A stretch of 64,000 bases of DNA from Paramarasmius palmivorus. Taxonomy: Eukaryota; Basidiomycota; Agaricomycetes; Agaricales; Marasmiaceae. Of the stretch, positions 25,603 through 39,696 are shown piece after piece. The position numbers were made by a program, and so were the translations under genes. The notes under the pieces are model-generated. The model was given only the letters and a program-made list of their open reading frames with translations, ran no database searches and was not told the origin of the DNA. Positions within the stretch are counted from its first letter, which is position 1. Every line of letters starts with the position of its first letter. The stretch is taken from assembly GCA_037176845.1 (NCBI GenBank), contig JAYKXP010000008.1, positions 496,001 through 560,000 of the forward strand. Direction: 5' to 3'.

Positions 25603-27927
25603 TCAATCATCCAACCCACCCTTTTCTTCATAATACCTCAGCGCATCCGCTACATCTTTTCCCGTGAGATATCTATGGGCTAGAAGCATCTACTCATTCA
25701 TCAACTTCGATGCTAACCAAACCAAAACGTCAACATACCAAAAGCCAATACCGAAGCGCCTCCCATCCTGCTGCAAGCTTGATCATTTCCATATACTCGT
25801 CAATGAAAAGCTTCACGCCTCGACCATAGTTCGCAACAAACAGCGTTCTATTCAAAAGAATCCACCTCGCCCAGAGCGCATGCATCACCTTGTATTCATC
25901 CTTTAAATCGTCCACTTCGAAAATTTCCTCTTCTCTATCAATTACGAGCCACTTGAGCACCCCAAAGGGCTCGAGCGACAGGGTACCTAGTAAATCGTAT
26001 ATTCTCGATCCTCCAGGACGGCATGAATAATTGAGTTGAATCTTTCTGTCACCAGATATAGCCGGAATGAAAGGTGGTTGAGCACGGGGACCGAGAGGAT
26101 TACGAGCTGGGGGTGTAGGTGTCGGATGAAATGACGAACGCGTGGGCGAAGTCGAAGAGAATAGTTTTTTGGAGGGGGCAGGTGTAGTCGAAACACTATC
26201 AAGGGTGTGTGATGTGGCCACAGATGCATCGCGGGACGGAGAGAATGGTATGGGGGGAGCTGCACGACCCTTTCCTTTTGCACTACTCGGGATACGCTCA
26301 GGTTCAGGTTCATGTTCAGGTTCTGGTAAAAGGCTTTCTGGTTGAATAGCCGTTTTGTATGTGCCGTACGCAAAATGTGGATGTGCCTCTCGTTCTGCCA
26401 ACGGGGATTCCTTTCCACGGTCGGGGAAACGTATCTCAATTGTCCAACTCTGCGAAGTGTCTGTTCAGATGAAATAAAAACGAAAATGGAAGGGGCCTAC
26501 ACGAGTGCTTCGGTTCCTTTTCCATACCACATTGATATCGACGTGATCCCATTCTAGATGGTTCTTTAGCATGTCCCGATTATCGAATCCGCCTGGAAAC
26601 ATCAAACACATAGGACATTCCCATCCGTCCAAGTCCCTCGCGTATCCCTTCTCCACGGATTGACAAGATATGTATATAACTCGAAGGCCATCCCCTGATT
26701 GGCTTGCCATGTTGGTACCGTTTGCCTGACATTTGCCTACGAATCCACGTCTAATATTCCGTCGCAGAAACGGTAGGTTCGATGCAGGTAGCCAAGTAAT
26801 GCTCGCCTTGAACGCGGCGATGAGTTCTGGTGTCGGAGCATCATGGATTTCAATATGAAGGTTACTGGGCGCAGGCGCCAGCTGTATTGTCGAAAGAATA
26901 GGTTCTACCGCTCGTGTAGGCGGGTCAATGAGTCTCTCAGAGTCCGAGTCAGAGATAACCTCCTCATTCTCTTCCGGGACGTCTTGAGAGCGGGATGCGA
27001 GAGACTGGTCTGAATCAGACTGTGAGCTCGAGCCTGATTCTGACTCTGACCACCCGTCGGGCTTCTTTCTTGCCGCCATACGAGCCTGTATTGGCTGAGA
27101 CCCATTCACGGCGCCTTGTTGTTCCTGTCTGGGTATATGTCGAACGATATTGAGATTTGCATCGAAATGGCCGCGTATCTCTTCCACGTCCTCGGTAGTT
27201 ACGCGACGATATCCACTCGTGCGATTGGGGACAGCCATGGCTCGAAGACGAGGATACCTGACACGAGCATCTTTATGGGTATCACGATGATCATCGGAGT
27301 CCGAGGTTTCGTGGTTCACCGTAGACGTTCTGATCCGACTGGTTTTGACTACCACGGGGGGTGAAGGCGTCATTTTGGAAACTACCGGCTGGCGTCGAGC
27401 AGAGGCAGAGTTGGGTGTCGCATTAACAGACTTCCTGGCAGCTAGAAGAATAAGAAGTGAGAATCAAATAAAGTAAGTGTTATGGGAAAATGGACTCACT
27501 CGTTTTCTGTTGGTACCCAATTCGATTCGGGCTTTGTGTGCTTTGTGTCTGCTCCAAATCAGTATTATCGATAAATGTAATATCGTCGACTTACTTGGCT
27601 CTGTAGTTGTACAGGTACACGGTGGGAACGTAATGGAGGTGCAGAGTTCACTTGGCCATTTGCAATATGTGAGCGGGAAGTCGATGCCAGAGCCACTCCA
27701 GCTACTGGTGTAGCTTCGAACCTGGAATTGGCTGCATTCACCACAGGTTCGGTAGCTTTATATCTCTTGCGCGGGGCTCTGTTTTTCAGAGATTTTCTCG
27801 CGACAGTTCTCTCGCGTTCCATTCGAGGGGACGCGTTGTGTATTGCAATTGGTGGTTGGAGGTCGAGTTCTTGTAATAACAGTACTTCCCGAAAAGGATG
27901 TGTTATGCCACGTGGTAACTCTCCCAC
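25603..27927 (-). CDS. Suz12-like VEFS-box zinc-finger protein (candidate PRC2 subunit)
   Basis: Suz12 is the scaffold of Polycomb repressive complex 2, which methylates H3K27. The protein has a basic N-terminus (KSLKNRAPRKRYK), Ser-rich acidic linkers (SESESGSSSQSDSDQS) and a C2H2-type finger: GWECPMCLMFPGGFDN followed by HLEWDH. The C-terminal exons match the VEFS box in pattern: MHALWARWILLNRTLFVANY, FIDEYMEMIKLAAGWEALRY, then over the last intron WLL-MLLAHRYLTGKDVADALR and stop at 25603. Start at 27927 is the first Met of the upstream exon and is provisional. Finger plus VEFS-type helix region in this order is the basis of the call; identity is low, so it should be confirmed by profile search. 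Confidence 0.66.
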
Positions 27928-28332
27928 GGCTTGACATCCGACTGACGACTCACTTGATCAAGGTAATCTCTCTTAGCCTTTACTCACCTTTGCATCTGCA
28001 ACACAACTCAAATCCCTCGTGTGATATAGTAAAATACAGCGGCACCACCCGTTCAAAAACATGTCAATTACAAGCAGCAGGTTGTATCATCTCTTGTTCC
28101 CAAGCATCACAAAGGAACGACCAACACCAAAACCCAACGAACAAGAAAAAAAAAGCAGCTGAAGGACGACCGACTAAAGGGTACGACGGTGGCGACAGAT
28201 GACCAACATGACGGGAGACGTCAAAAACATGTACAGTACAACGCAGAACAGGATGGCGAGGGGAACATGTGAAAAGAGTGGACGGATTCACGACAAGACG
28301 TGAATCCAAGAGTAGGGACCAGCCGAGAGCGC
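27928..28332. other. Intergenic: Suz12-like promoter and PABP 3' flank
   Basis: 405 bp between two minus-strand genes. A-rich on the plus strand near 28141-28153; otherwise no feature. Confidence 0.4.
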
Positions 28333-30715
<2,383 letters not shown>

Positions 30716-31281
30716 GATGTTGATTTTGGTTTGGTTGAGTTTTACTTGAATAAAACGTTTGGGTTTTCGGAAAATAAGGTGAGGTCGTTACTGCTTTATG
30801 AACTTTTCTGCGACTGAATCGACATTTAGAGGTGCTAGTCCGAGAGGATAGGCAGGATGAGACTCACACAGGAGAGCAACAAACAACCGCTTGGTTATAT
30901 AAAAGGGTTTTTTTATATGATTTTTTGACAGGTTTTGACTGGAAGAACGAGAGATTGACAATCAGCATCGATACGAGCAGCGTTGACAGCCATCGAAGAG
31001 GGCAAAAACACCAGGGAATGGGAGACATACCTTTAGATGATGGTGGATGAAGAAACCAGACGAGCTCTCGTTTTTCACCATATGATCTCGCTTGCAAATA
31101 TTTCTCACGATAGCACAGGACTACCCTTTTTAGTCACAATGTCTTAGAACGTTGAAGCCATGTTTTTATCGTGTCCTTCATGTCATTCATAATGTCCAAA
31201 CGGCGAGTTGTGTAGGTAAGAGTAATAAAAAAACAACAAATATAGTACGTTTCAATGCTTCGCTAAAGTATACGAAGGCGT
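30716..31281. other. PABP promoter and leader; SCAMP 3' flank
   Basis: 566 bp between the PABP start and the SCAMP stop, both minus strand. On the minus strand there are A-rich tracts near 30900-30935 (oligo-A of 6-7). PABP genes elsewhere are autoregulated through A-rich leaders, but the tracts here are too short to claim that. Confidence 0.4.
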
Positions 31282-32622
31282 TTAGCCCCGCGTAAAGTAA
31301 GCCTTCGCGCCGTGCGTGGCCAGCTCTGTTTTTGCCTATATGTTGTTGTTTCAATATAGGCACGCAACAAGACGTAACAGGACAGAAATACGGACCTTTT
31401 CCATGGTGTGGCCGGCGGCAGTATGATGTGCATATATCTAATCACGTAGGTATTTTGGTTGGCGGTGATAGTAGAGACGAGGGTTATATCAACGCACCTG
31501 GCGGTAGTAAAAGGCATTGCCAAAGCCCTGGATCACCCAACCAATGCTTGCTATTAAAGCGAGAACAGCAGCCGCCCAGTGGTGCCCAGTGAACATTTGG
31601 ACGGTTTGAATAAGACCGGCGGATCCGGTACTAGAATCTCACAGTGAGCGAGGGAGTCCTCGGAGGAGAACAGGCTGAACTAGTACCTTGGGATTCCGAT
31701 GATCCTATAACCGAAGGGTTAGGTGAAGTTCGGGACAATGGAATTGGAGTCGGACACTCACATGTACACACTAAAGAGGAGGTGGAAGCCGCAGAAGAAA
31801 AAGTACAGATCTGTAAAGGAAGACTCATTAGCATGCCGTACATTCACGGGTTCGACGACGTTAGCTCACAGTAGTACAGAGCTTGTTCCTGAATGTCGGA
31901 GCTGAAGGTGAGAAGACTATCAAAAACAGGCAGAGAATTTCGAGAACATGCCTTCATATAACCGTTGTAAATAGGACTGTAAATTGCTGTTTAGGGCAGG
32001 AAGGTTGAGCCATTAATGAAGCCTTCTTACCGGTACCACAAGAGGAACGAAGTGATTGAGATGACAAAGAGATAACTATGAAACGTTTTGAGTTTGAGAA
32101 CCGCAGCCGGGGAAGAACAGCATTACCCTATGGAGGAGCCGACGTCTCTTCCGCCGTCCGTAGAGCCAGCAATGAGGATGAAGATGCAGGCAATCATGTT
32201 GATTATAAGGGTAACAAGTAGGACCAGCCATAGTTGATACAAACGTGTGATTAGAGGACGAGAGGCTTCTGGTATTTCTTCCTGAATGTCATGGTAGATG
32301 ATTGGGAAGACTGCGGAGATAATGAGCAAGACGAGAATGAGAATGAGAGTACGCACATGGAGGCCAGTTTTTCCTTCCATGATTTCTGATGTGCTCTGCT
32401 TTTTTATTCAGCTCTGTCTCGCGACGCTTCCAGGTCAGCCTCGCGCTGGCGTATTTGTTCCATTCTCGCCGCATGCTGGTCTTGAGGATCTTCAAAAGGA
32501 TTCGCGTCTAGCGAATGAGAAGAAGCGAAAAGGATTCTGGTTATCTGAAAAACATGGAAAAAAATTAGCGAGAACTATGGAGAATAACATGGAATGCGAA
32601 GAATATGCTTACAGTCGGCCAT
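31282..32622 (-). CDS. Secretory carrier-associated membrane protein (SCAMP)
   Basis: SCAMPs are four-helix proteins of post-Golgi and endosomal vesicles. The N-terminus carries NPF-type motifs (YNQNPF, ANPFEDPQDQH), then a coiled coil (RMEQIRQREADLE, RRETELNKKAEHIRNHGRKN) and the membrane core: FFPIIYHDIQEEIPEASRP, LYQLWLVLLVTLIINMIACI, a GSTDGGRD loop, and MIIGIPSTGSAGLI. The C-terminus reads IYAHHTAAGHTMEK-AKTELATHGAKAYFTRG after the last two introns, stop at 31282. One extra base near 32527 and another near 32427 break the N-terminal frame. It diverges from the secreted-protein gene at 32907. Confidence 0.88.
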
Positions 32623-32906
32623 GTTGTCCGGGTTCAAGTGGTGTCGTGGGCGGCACTGCCCAGGCCCGCCGGTGTCAGTGTGTGCAGTGGGAACCCGGCA
32701 AATGCCGTAAGATGCTAGTATAAATAGGGGAAAGAGAAGTTGAACGAACCTTAGTTTCTTACATACTTGCCTTTCATTCTCTTTGTCGGTGCACTTGGTA
32801 AGTGTTCCCTTCGTTTCCTTAAAAGCTACAACTGATTTGCATGTTCCTAGCCCGAGTCTTTCTTTTATAAACCCCCCTTCTTTACCTTCTTCAAGGCCCA
32901 AGCAAG
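32623..32906 (+). promoter_or_regulatory. Divergent promoter with TATA box (TATAAATA at 32719-32726)
   Basis: The 284 bp between the SCAMP and secreted-protein start codons contain TATAAATAGGGG on the plus strand, about 180 bp before the ATG of the secreted-protein gene, which suits a strongly expressed secreted product with a leader of ordinary length. Assignment to that gene is inference. Confidence 0.5.
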
Positions 32907-34733
32907 ATGTACACTCTTCCTGTCATTACCCTTGCTCTCTCTGCAATCTCTTCAGTGTCTGCAAGAGTCGTTCCTAGGCACACCGCTCCTGTCGGTTATG
33001 CTGCTGGGTACCTCGAGAAATACGCGGGCTACCACGCGCGGTCAGTACACGTCCAATCACTGCGGTTGCCCGCCCCCATCTAATTTTAGTTTGTGTCTAT
33101 AGTTATCTCGCTTTACGCTGCTATGAAAAGCACGGTACAGAGTTTTTCGATCTCTGCTGCCACCCGATGCTCGTGGGTACCTGATGCTACAGGCATTTGA
33201 ATGTCACTGAGGCTATTTTCAACCTTCTAGTCAACCGAGAACTTGCAGGACAATCGCGATGCATCGTGCGATCCCGCCAATGTCTCTGCATCGGCTTCTT
33301 CATTCCCAGCATTGGTTGCACCCACGCAGAGTGCTGAGGAAAGTGCTCCGGTTTCATCGGCTGTCTCAACAACAGCTGCTGCCGAGGCTACTTCCACTGA
33401 CAGTGACGACGACTGTGAGGATGGTGCTCCAACCTCTACTGCTTCGTCTACAAGCGCTGCTGCCGAGGCTACTTCCACTGACAGTGACGATGACTGTGAG
33501 GATGACGCTCCAACCTCTACTACTTCGTCTACAAGCGCTGCTGCCGAAGCAACCTCAACCCAGGACTTGAACACAGATGACAACGAGGACGATTGCGATG
33601 ATGATGAAGTAACCACCACCACCTCAAGCGCTGCTGAGGCTACTGCTACTCAGTCAAATGACAACAACGGTAACGACAACAACAACAACAACGATGACGA
33701 TGAGGACTGTGACGATGAGGAAGAGGATGACAATAACGGTGAGGACGAAGATGACTGTGACGATGAGGGTGATGATACTTCATCTGCTCCCACGTCTACG
33801 GAACAATCTCCTCCTCCACCTACCTCGACCCAAGAGCAGGCCCCTACGTCTACGACTGAGCAGGCTACGTCTACCACCGAGCAGGCCACATCCACCACCG
33901 AGCAGGCTACATCCACTACGGAGCAAGCTACTTCGACCACTGAGGAAGCTACTTCAACTACCGAGCAGGCTACTACCACTGCTCCTCCCGAAACCACCTC
34001 TTCCACTGAGGCTCCCCCTCCTCCTACCACTACCAGCACTACAGAGGAGTCTCAACCCACTCAGGGCTCTGACAATGGCAACAACGGCAACAACAACGGC
34101 AACAACGGTGAAGTTTTCACGGACGGATTGTATGTTTTTCTCTTCTCGGTCATGTTTCACCGTTCGTTGCGAGGGCTAATTTTCGCTTTTTCCCCAAATA
34201 GTGCAACATTCTTCTGGCAGAACGGGGTTGCAGGTGCTTGTGGAGCTGTAAGTGTATCACTCCTGAGCGCAGTTGCATCGCCTCTGACGTTGCTCGAAAT
34301 TTTTTCAGGTACACGGCGACGGTGACCTGATTGCTGCCATCGGTACGTGTCATTCTCCTCGATCAACCGTCAGGAACACGCAGTAACGGGGTTGTCACGT
34401 AGATGTCCAACGTTACGGCTTCACTGGTCAAGCATCTGATCTCTGTGGCAAGCAGGTCGCGATTACCAACACTAACAACGGCAAGGTAAGGTGGCGAGTT
34501 GTAATGGAATGGAGCATGTCACTTAATGCTTTTACAGAGCGTCACTGTCACCATTGCCGATGCCTGCCCGACTTGCGCGAACGGCGACTCTATTGACCTT
34601 TCCATGGTGCCTTCACTGCCATTGCTGCTGAAAGCGATGGTATGGTTCCTAGTAAGTCATCTTTCCATGCAAGATTCAGGTACGAGGTACTAATACTAAA
34701 CAATTCTTCACAGTCTCATGGCACTTTGTCTAA
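32907..34733 (+). CDS. Secreted Ser/Thr-rich protein with C-terminal double-psi beta-barrel (RlpA-like)
   Basis: A signal peptide (MYTLPVITLALSAISSVSA) is followed by a short conserved segment found in related fungal proteins: YLEKYAGYHARYLALRC, EKHGTEFFDLCCHPML. A long repeat region has Asp/Cys clusters (DSDDDCED), Asn/Asp runs and TSTTEQA repeats. The C-terminal barrel has ATFFWQNGVAGACGAVH, ASDLCGKQVAITN and VTVTIADACPTCANGDSIDL, then SWHFV and stop at 34731-34733. The family includes barwin/expansin-like proteins; a wall or extracellular role is likely, catalysis is not shown. One base is missing near 34606 (DLSM-GAFTAIAAESDGM). Start ATG at 32907 fits the signal peptide. Confidence 0.82.
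33381..33542 (+). repeat. 81-bp in-frame tandem repeat, two copies
   Basis: Two nearly identical 81-bp units (33381-33461, 33462-33542), each encoding AEATSTDSDDDCED plus a Thr/Ser linker, with a partial third unit beginning at 33543. Only a few bases differ, showing recent duplication. Confidence 0.9.
33846..33971 (+). repeat. 21-bp in-frame minisatellite, six copies
   Basis: Six 21-bp units encode TSTTEQA (one unit has E for Q). Base differences are mostly at third positions, so the protein repeat is under constraint or old enough to have accumulated silent changes. Confidence 0.9.
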
Positions 34734-35320
34734 GCCAGAATCCGCCCTCATCCATTTTCCTTTTCTCATTAACCTTTTTCTTTCATTATTCTCATTCACG
34801 GCATTTGAAGTGCCTCAAGTCTAGCACTGTTTCTCTTCTCTATCGGGGCTAGTTCGGGGTTTGACGACGCTCATGAAGCTTGAAGAACACGCGGCATGGC
34901 CATGCTTTTAGCCATCGCTCATGGACTCACGATATACTCGCAACCAGTTTTGCACATCCGCATTTTCTGTCGTCCTAGTTTGACCTCCCCCCATTCAGTT
35001 TCAGACACCGGTGTCGATTATCCTTTACACTTTCATGGTCGCTACAGTAGTTTTTTTATTGTTGTTTATTGCTTTCAAGCTGTTTTTCAGGGTTCCTGTC
35101 TTGTATCCATCTTGACCTTGGGTTTTCGCTCGTTGATAGAGGCTATAGAAGCAGCACTGTATCAAATTAACAGAGATGACTGCGATGCCCCCATAGCCTC
35201 GATGAGCGGACTGTAGAGTTCTAGAAGGTATTTCTCGGCCGAAGTGACCGATGGGTCCGCGGCGGAAGGCGTCGGCAGCGTCATCGCGACGCGTAGCTTG
35301 ATTTCTTATTTCTTACACTC
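34734..35320. other. Intergenic region before COQ11-like gene
   Basis: 587 bp with T-rich stretches, holding the 3' flank of the secreted-protein gene and the COQ11 promoter. No conserved coding sequence seen. Confidence 0.4.
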
Positions 35321-36812
35321 ATGGCTGCGTCAAGCCATATTCAGAAAATACTTGTTGTTGGGGGCAACGGCTTCATTGGTGTGTTCAAGTTATGTTTATC
35401 TACCGTAATATGCTGACTCTGTTCAGGTTCAGCAATATGTCGCGCTGCACTGGCCAGAGGAATGGAGGTTACCAGTGTCAGGTACGAATTCACTCACCTG
35501 AGCCAACTTCCAAAGGCTTACTCCTTCTTTGAACGCGTTCTATATCTGCTTTCTGTACACGTTGTCAACTCTGCCTGTTCTGTGACCGAAACCCTGACTG
35601 TTAAGCTCATCGGGCCGTCCGTATACGACACCAAAAGGACATTCTCCGGCCTGGACATCTAAAGTGTGTGTGCAACGTTTTCATCCCAGGTTCCATCATC
35701 TCAACTGATATCAAATTTTCATATTACCGTTCATAATCTTCTTCGACTTCCTTCATGGTCGGAACACATCCTGCAACTACGCGCGCGTTTAACATGCTTC
35801 CGTCACTAGGTGACATGGTTGAAGGGTTCAGCACTAGACCCAACATCCTTTGCTCATGTCCTTCCAGAAATGGGAGGTGTGGTTCATACTCTCGGGACGC
35901 TCATTGAAGATGGGGGCGCGTACAAAGCGGCTCTCAAAGAAGGCGATCTGCCAAAGATGATAGGAGGGTTCCTAGGTAGTGTCATGGATAACATAAACGG
36001 GAGAAATCCTCTCGAAGAGGACAAGAAGCAAGGCAGTTATGAAACTCTCAACAGGGATGCTGGTATGTGACATGTCCGACGTTGAACGTTGAACATTGCC
36101 AAACTTTTTAACTGATCCGTTCTGTCCAGCACTGCGCGTTTGTGAAGCATTCGTCACTTCGGGCGAGAATAGAACATACTCATCTCCGAGACCCTTTGTG
36201 TACATCTCTGCAGAGGACATTTTCCGTCCGGTGATACCGGCACGGTATATCGAAACCAAACGGGAGGCAGAGAGGGGTATCGAAGCCTTGATAGCCAACA
36301 AAGTACAGCAGTATCGTGGTGTATACATGAGGCCAAGTGCGTGTTTGCTGTCGTCTCGTATCGGAATTCGACTAATGGTTTTTTTGTTGTCATTCTTAGG
36401 TCTAGTCTACCATGCGCATTATCGCCCTCTAACTACACCCGCAGCTGTACTGCTAGATCTATCCGCGGCTCTCCATGCCAAAGTGCCTCCTGGCATACCA
36501 AAACCTTCTGACGTTCTACGAACGCTCGGGTCCGCATTTTCCCCTCGTACCACAACTCCTTACCCGTCTTCCACTCCAATGAACGAGCAACCTGATACTT
36601 CAAATGGAGTATCTGATCTTGGCTCACCCTTGGATAGCATCGCCAACGCAATGACTATTCCTCCCATTCATGTGGATCACGTCGCAGAAGCCGTCTGTGT
36701 TTCTCTGCAGTCCGAGGATGTGAAAGGTGTTGTAGGCGTCGACAGGATGAGGGAACTCATCGGCTGGCACCAAATGGGATCGGAACATCAATTAGCCAGT
36801 GTCAGTAGATAG
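35321..36812 (+). CDS. COQ11: COQ11-like atypical SDR (NDUFA9-type), coenzyme Q metabolism
   Basis: Yeast Coq11 is a mitochondrial atypical short-chain dehydrogenase in the coenzyme Q synthome. The nucleotide-binding motif is at the start: KILVVGGNGFIGSAICRAAL. Further motifs: WLKGSALDPTSFAHVLPEMG, GVVHTLGTLIEDGG, LNRDAALRVCEAF, PFVYISAEDIFRP, ARYIETKREAERGIEAL, YMRPSLVYH, MTIPPIHVDHVAEAVCVSL, VGVDRMRELIGWH. The YIETKREAE segment has the YxxxK spacing. Five introns are inferred and no frame break. The stop lies 7 bp from the stop of the convergent ATG2-like gene. Identification is by motif order and length of about 320-330 residues. Confidence 0.8.
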
Positions 36813-36819
36813 AATCTTC

Positions 36820-39696
36820 TAGCTGGGTGAATCGATATCATTTGCCCCAGACTCCATGTCCATAGACCGAGTGCGAGGATCTGCGAATCGCATTTTGATA
36901 GTGGCTTTTGGTAAGGTCTGTCCATGAGTTAGTGGTGTCATACACCATTATTTGAAAAACACACACCGAATTCAAGGGCATAACAGAAAGAATGGTTTCG
37001 GAAAAGGTTGACGAAACTCTGTTCTCTACCGTCACTCTTTTGACGTCGAGGTCGACGAGTGTGTCATCTCCCTGTAAGTGCGTTATGTATGAGAAAGACA
37101 GAAGACATGGAATGTAGTAACATGAAGAACCTCGTATGCTACCAAAGCGTCCGCAGAAGTAGCTGTGACATCGACGACCCGAACAGCTATCGTTCTTCCT
37201 TCTTGATTTGATATCGGAACCAGCACCCGAATTAAGGCTAGACGATTCAGCTTCGCGGAGTACACTAGAGCACAAATGGGACACTCACTATCCTCTGCAG
37301 ATATCTTGACCACATTTTCCACTACCACTTCATTCGCATCCTCGTCTTCGCCCCGTGCAAAGAAACATCGACCTATCTGAGCCAGAACGCGAGACAGGGT
37401 CGGCTGCTCTGGCTCTTCGTCATCCTCTCTAGATGCTTCCCAGTCATCGTCCATGGCAGAATTAAGCAAATGAGCCGCATCCATTATCCAATATTGCAGG
37501 TTATCCAACGTTTCGCCCGTTTCAACCGGCCAAGGTTGGATGGGATAGAGAGCATAAAGGTCAACTTGGCCGGTGTACCTCTCGTTATGCCTAAACGAGG
37601 CTGCTCAGTAGTTCCACCGGAGGACTCCGAACCAACAGAAAACACCCCAGGGGCGCGAACCGATGTACCTGTCCCAGGAGAGCATGCAACCAAAACATGG
37701 CTAGCACCGATCTCAAAGACGATGTCTCCATCAGTAGTGTTGGAGTGCTCTTCGATGCTGATTGTGGCTTCGTGTATGTCCACAACCAGTGCACCTGAGC
37801 GTGTAGGGAGTCCAGATAAGGTGCAGCGCACTTCGAATCGAATCACCGGGATATGTATACTGAGATTCAACTGACGATGTTCCCTTGGGTCTGCATCCCA
37901 ATGATGGTAGCACGACGTCGTGTAGGAAAGTGTCTGGAAGACATCGTCCAGGTACGATAATACCTCAGGGACATAGTACTTGTCCCAGATCAACGAAAAC
38001 ACGGAGCGGTACGGTAGTTATGTTAACCTGTCAAGGACTTTCCATGACGGAGTTGAGGAAGACGAATCGAACCGGTGATTCACTGACAAGTGGAGAGCCG
38101 GTACCCTGGCCGTAACATCGCCTCCACCAACGTTTGCGGTGGAGGACGCCTCAGTCCGAGTTCTCCACCTCGCAAGATCCACTTCGCTCCAAAGCACTTC
38201 CGCATCCTCGTCCGTCCAATCAACGACGTGAAAAGTAGGAAGCGTGAAACTCTTCTTCGGGGTTCGAGGAGGGGCGGCGGTGAATGTATTCGGGGGTGTA
38301 GTGGGATTGGAGAGCGCGATCGGAGATGAGCACCGGAAAGACGGTGTGCTCCGTAGGGTCGTCGTATTCTTCTGAGAAGGACCGGAATCCTAGCACGGAG
38401 AGATCGCCGATGGTAGTTGTGCAGGAAAGCGTGCGTGGTAAATGTGGAATCGTGTATTGGGCGCGAGATGCATCTGGATATCTTCCAGAAAGATTCGAAG
38501 GTAGCCTGATGGCAGAGTCGGCGGTACGGATAAATCTTCTAGGAACGAGTCGATGGATGTGTGAATGTCTGTGTCATCGTCTTCTTCACCGGACGGCAAG
38601 ATTAACAGAACGGCTCCACGCAGGTCCAAGGCAACTTCCAGGTCAAGACTACTGGGAATTTTTAACTGTGAAAATTTAAAGGCACTGCTATTCGAACAAT
38701 GAGCCAGGCAATCATCGAATAGTTGTACCAGACCGCTAAGCTGCCATGAAAAGAAGGCACCTCCGATCAGACCAGCATTTATGGATATTCGTAGCCTGTT
38801 TGGACTGGTGGTGTCCAGAGACTCGAATATCTCCAATGCGACGGCATCCTTTCCCAAAGAGAAGAGCGACTCTGCAGCTCTAGACGACCTTTGGTAAGAC
38901 GTGGTAGCGGTCGAAGGCTCGGGTGTGTCGCAAATACGGATTGTGACGCCCGATATTGTGATTTTCCTGTGTTCTACACTGCTGCCTGTTCGGCCGGTGA
39001 TGGAGGCAACGGAGGCAATTAGGGTAAAGTTTCCTGGGTGAACAAGGGTGAATTTTGTGTCTGACGCGTCAAAATTAACTGCGTGGAAGACCCTGTCGAC
39101 GAGCGCGACAAAAATGGTAACCAGGGGTCCCTCGGCGTCGAGAGGACGAGGACGTTTGGACACGTCTTTTTCTGGTGATATTGCCTCATTGACGAATGAA
39201 GCAGCATATGTACGGATTAACTCCTTCCAGTTCCTTTGCATGTCGAACGACAGCTCATCTCGAGCCAAGACACGAAACTCGAATTCAGCATGGCTGATGG
39301 AAAGTAAAGATGTGAGCTGGCGTCCGTTCTCCGACGGTAATTGAACTGAGGCCTTTGAGATTGAAGCACCCTGAAGAGAGAAAGGAAGAGATGGTAACAA
39401 GTCATTCAGACGCTGAATAAAGTAGAGTATATTGTTCAGAAACGATGCAAGTAGATGATCTATATAGACACACTTGTTGGTCCAATTTCACGCTATGTAA
39501 AAAGATCACTTCCCGACTCTATCTGACGATCCAAATTCTTCTCGTCTGATACTCCAGTAAGGATGAAATCCAATACGAGTCTCTTGAATGCATATCCAAT
39601 AAATCGTCTTTGGATATTCCATGGCACATCAAGCCAGCGAGATGCAATGGTCGATGGAACGGTCGATAGCCAGGTGAACCAAGACCAGTTTGACAT
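36820..39696 (-). CDS. ATG2: Autophagy-related protein 2, N-terminal half only (truncated)
   Basis: ATG2 is a bridge-like lipid transfer protein that feeds the growing autophagosome. The Chorein-type N-terminus is clear: WNIQRRFIGYAFKRLVLDFI, DRQIESG, then NDLLPSLPFSLQGASISKAS. Middle segments (LRISINAGLIGGAFFSWQLS, SGYLRIFLEDIQMHL, FHVVDWTDEDAE, SGALVVDIHEATIS, LDNLQYWIMDAAHLLNSAM) follow ATG2 order. After TLPKATIKMRFADPRTRSMD the frame stops at 36820. Only about 900 residues are present; fungal ATG2 is usually 1600-2300, so the ATG_C half is missing. Frame breaks occur near 38416, 38275-38330, 37965 and 37511. Whether this is a decayed gene, a rearranged one or a real short form is open. 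Confidence 0.72.

Noticed and set aside
30880..30940. A-rich tract as a PABP autoregulatory leader element
   Set aside because: Minus-strand oligo-A runs are only 6-7 bases; known autoregulatory tracts are longer. Not claimed.
33650..34039. Long minus-strand open frame rich in Val/Ser
   Set aside because: It is the complement of the Thr/Ser repeat zone of the secreted protein and has no independent support.
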